24,355 nucleotides of DNA from SIG607 sp045655165. Lineage in GTDB: Bacteria; Bacillota; Clostridia; Oscillospirales; Acutalibacteraceae. Shown piece by piece: positions 23,126-24,355 of this stretch. Made by a program: the position numbers and the translations under genes. Each line of letters opens with the position of its first letter. Positions within the stretch are counted from its first letter, which is position 1. The stretch covers positions 1-24,355 of the forward strand of contig JAZOOT010000055.1 of the NCBI GenBank assembly GCA_045655165.1, in the 5' to 3' direction. The notes under the pieces are model-generated. The model saw nothing but the letters and a program-made list of their open reading frames with translations, was not told the DNA's origin and did no database searches.

Positions 23126-24096
23126 AAATTGTAGCGCTTTTAGATATTTTAAAAAACGAATCAGATGAAGAACATCCAATAAGCGCCGAATATATTTGCA
23201 CACGGCTTTCATCAATGGGTATTTCGGCTGAACGCAAATCGGTTTACGGCGATATTGCCGCACTTATTGACTACGGGTACGATATTATTCATACCCGCAC
23301 CCCGTCGGCAGGGTACTACCTTGCCTCGCGCGAGTTTGAACTGCCCGAAGTTTATTTGTTAACCGATGCAGCCCAAGCAGCAAGTTTTATTACCGTTAAA
23401 AAAACAAGGGAACTTGTTAAAAAACTTGGCTCACTTTTAAGCAATTCGCAGGTTAAAAAACGCGAAAAGGGTATGTATATAGATAACGGACATAAGTGTG
23501 ATAACGAAGAAATTTATTATAATATTGATACGCTTTCCCGCGCTATTGACGGGCGAAAAAAGGTTGAACTTGATTACAGGGTAAGGGTAATTTCAAAGGA
23601 CCGAAAAATCGGATATGAAGAAAAGCATTATAAACTTTCACCCTATGCTTTGGTTTGGCAAAACGACCACTATTATTTGGTGGCAAACTACGAAAAGTAC
23701 AATAACTTAATGCACATTCGCGTTGATAGAATGAAAAAGGTAACGGTAACAAACGAAGATTTCCGTCATTTTAGCGAAGTCAGCAGTTATACTGACGTGT
23801 TTGATATTGCCGACTATACCAAAAAAAGTTTTCAAATGTACGCAGGTGAAGAATGTGAAGTAAAATTCACCTGCGCAGAAAAAATACTTGAACAGGTAAT
23901 TGACCGCTTTTCTGACAAAATATTTATAAGTAACGTGGAAAACGGCAAATTCAGTTTTACAACAAAGGTAATTCTAAGCGACGGCCTTGTAAATTGGATA
24001 ATGCAGTTCGGCAAAGATATTAAGGTAGAAAGACCTGACACTTTAAAAGAAATGCTAATTAAAAAAGCTGAATCAGTTATTGAAAATAACAAATAA
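23098..24096 (+). CDS. WYL-domain transcriptional regulator
   Basis: A 332-residue regulator. A winged helix-turn-helix of the HTH_11 (DeoR-like) type covers about residues 8-75, with SAERKSVYGDIAALIDYGYDI as its recognition part. The WYL domain spans about 140-215. LSPYALVWQNDHYYLVANY is the name-giving strand, with HYYL in place of WYL, and HIRVDRM is the downstream partner. A C-terminal WCX extension covers about 240-330. WYL proteins bind nucleic-acid or nucleotide ligands and regulate DNA repair, phage defence or metabolism; the ligand here cannot be read. ATG 23098 has AAAAGGG (23081-23087) upstream and overlaps rnmV by 28 bases, so the two are co-transcribed. Confidence 0.9.
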   Translation: MPARQGQKIKIVALLDILKNESDEEHPISAEYICTRLSSMGISAERKSVYGDIAALIDYGYDIIHTRTPSAGYYLASREFELPEVYLLTDAAQAASFITVKKTRELVKKLGSLLSNSQVKKREKGMYIDNGHKCDNEEIYYNIDTLSRAIDGRKKVELDYRVRVISKDRKIGYEEKHYKLSPYALVWQNDHYYLVANYEKYNNLMHIRVDRMKKVTVTNEDFRHFSEVSSYTDVFDIADYTKKSFQMYAGEECEVKFTCAEKILEQVIDRFSDKIFISNVENGKFSFTTKVILSDGLVNWIMQFGKDIKVERPDTLKEMLIKKAESVIENNK

Positions 24097-24098
24097 AA

Positions 24099-24130
24099 AA
24101 TCGCCCTTGCTAAAAACAGCAGGGGCGATT
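24099..24130 (+). terminator. Terminator after the WYL regulator
   Basis: AATCGCCCTTGCT (24099-24111) pairs with AGCAGGGGCGATT (24118-24130) with a single G-U pair and a six-base loop AAAAAC. The following AATTTATTA gives a weak T-tract, so it is a probable intrinsic terminator of the comEC-holA-rnmV-WYL unit. Confidence 0.75.
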
Positions 24131-24142
24131 AATTTATTACTT

Positions 24143-24236
24143 GCCAAAATCGACCGAAAGAGAATAGTGAAAAGTGAAGAGTGAAGAGGTAAAAAGTAAA
24201 ATCGACAAACCTCTGTTGAGATTTGTCGATTTTGGC
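24143..24236. repeat. Short element with exact 12-base terminal inverted repeats
   Basis: GCCAAAATCGAC (24143-24154) and its exact inverse GTCGATTTTGGC (24225-24236) bound a 94-base segment. Inside lie three 7-base tandem units AGTGAAA/AGTGAAG/AGTGAAG (24166-24186) and a third ATCGAC copy at 24201. The right end overlaps the CCA end of tRNA-Ser. It has no coding capacity and may be a MITE-like or intergenic repeat. Confidence 0.5.
24198..24233 (-). terminator. Terminator of tRNA-Ser
   Basis: AAAATCGACAAA (24198-24209) pairs exactly with TTTGTCGATTTT (24222-24233), with an inner CTC/GAG stem (24211-24213 with 24218-24220) and TGTT loop. Read on the minus strand it directly follows the tRNA 3' CCA and leads into a T-rich stretch (ACTTTTTAC). 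Confidence 0.75.
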
Positions 24237-24324
24237 GGAGAGAGGGGGATTCGAACCCCCGAACGGGTATTAGCCGTTACACGATTTCCAGTCGTGCGCC
24301 TTAGACCAGCTCAGCCATCTCTCC
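24233..24324 (-). tRNA. tRNA-Ser (anticodon GGA)
   Basis: On the minus strand the 92-base gene has acceptor arms GGAGAGA and TCTCTCC, discriminator G and an encoded CCA (24235-24233). The anticodon stem-loop is CGACTGGAAATCG with GGA, reading UCC and UCU. The long variable arm (about 17-20 bases, AACGG...CCGTT) is that of a class II tRNA, as expected for serine. The T arm GGGGGTTCGAATCCCCC is complete. Length, long arm and anticodon agree on serine. An upstream promoter could not be placed because only 31 bases remain before the window edge. Confidence 0.96.
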
Positions 24325-24355
24325 ATTCAAGTCACTTGTTGCGACTGAAATATTA

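Noticed and set aside
24166..24186. Possible CRISPR repeats near the right edge
   Set aside because: The repeated units are only 7 bases and directly tandem with no spacers, and no cas gene is in the window.
24143..24324. Prophage or island attachment site at tRNA-Ser
   Set aside because: No integrase or foreign genes are present in the window, and the tRNA is intact. The repeat is inverted rather than a direct duplication of the tRNA end. Kept only as a repeat element.

Overview
This window looks like ordinary chromosome from a low-to-moderate GC Gram-positive bacterium of class Clostridia, probably an uncultured gut lineage near the Oscillospirales/Ruminococcaceae. That placement is an inference from several things: the hprK–murB–whiA and comEC–holA gene orders, strong GGAGG-type ribosome binding sites, many GTG and TTG starts, canonical sigma-A promoters, short U-tailed terminators and A/T-rich third codon positions. 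Protein coding fills nearly everything: 21 complete genes, one truncated gene at the left edge and one tRNA near the right edge. No gap exceeds 300 bases. I see no insertion sequence, prophage, CRISPR array or rRNA.

Layout. (1) 1-100, minus: 5' end of ychF, divergent from the next block. (2) 252-8610, plus: one tight operon of hprK, a ROK glucokinase, murB, whiA, dnaE and a fused HPr-kinase-like/S26-peptidase-like protein, closed by a terminator. It joins carbon-catabolite sensing, sugar phosphorylation, peptidoglycan precursor synthesis, division/sporulation control and replication. (3) 8626-9627: an autoregulated sdpR-sdpI pair with a clear promoter and palindromic operator. (4) 9632-10768, minus: a long-form PRPP synthetase that converges on sdpI across a bidirectional terminator. 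(5) 10863-14764, plus: thyX, tmk, mltG and a U32 (TrhP-like) gene, overlapping or closely spaced, ended by a very strong hairpin. (6) 14765-16363: a class B penicillin-binding protein whose ribosome binding site lies inside that hairpin. (7) 16368-19999: alaS, hinT and an Apt-like phosphoribosyltransferase with their own promoter and terminator. (8) 20003-24130: a short comEC, holA, rnmV and a WYL-domain regulator. (9) 24143-24324: a short inverted-repeat element next to tRNA-Ser(GGA) on the minus strand.

Most genes are housekeeping. The parts most worth a second look are the kinase-peptidase fusion at 7480-8610, the hairpin that hides the PBP ribosome binding site, the ComEC that lacks its metallo-beta-lactamase domain, the PBP with KTA in place of KTG, the missing rapZ and glmR between murB and whiA, and the inverted-repeat element against the tRNA. 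I did not find a clear multi-gene undescribed system. The fusion protein is the best candidate for uncharacterised biology.
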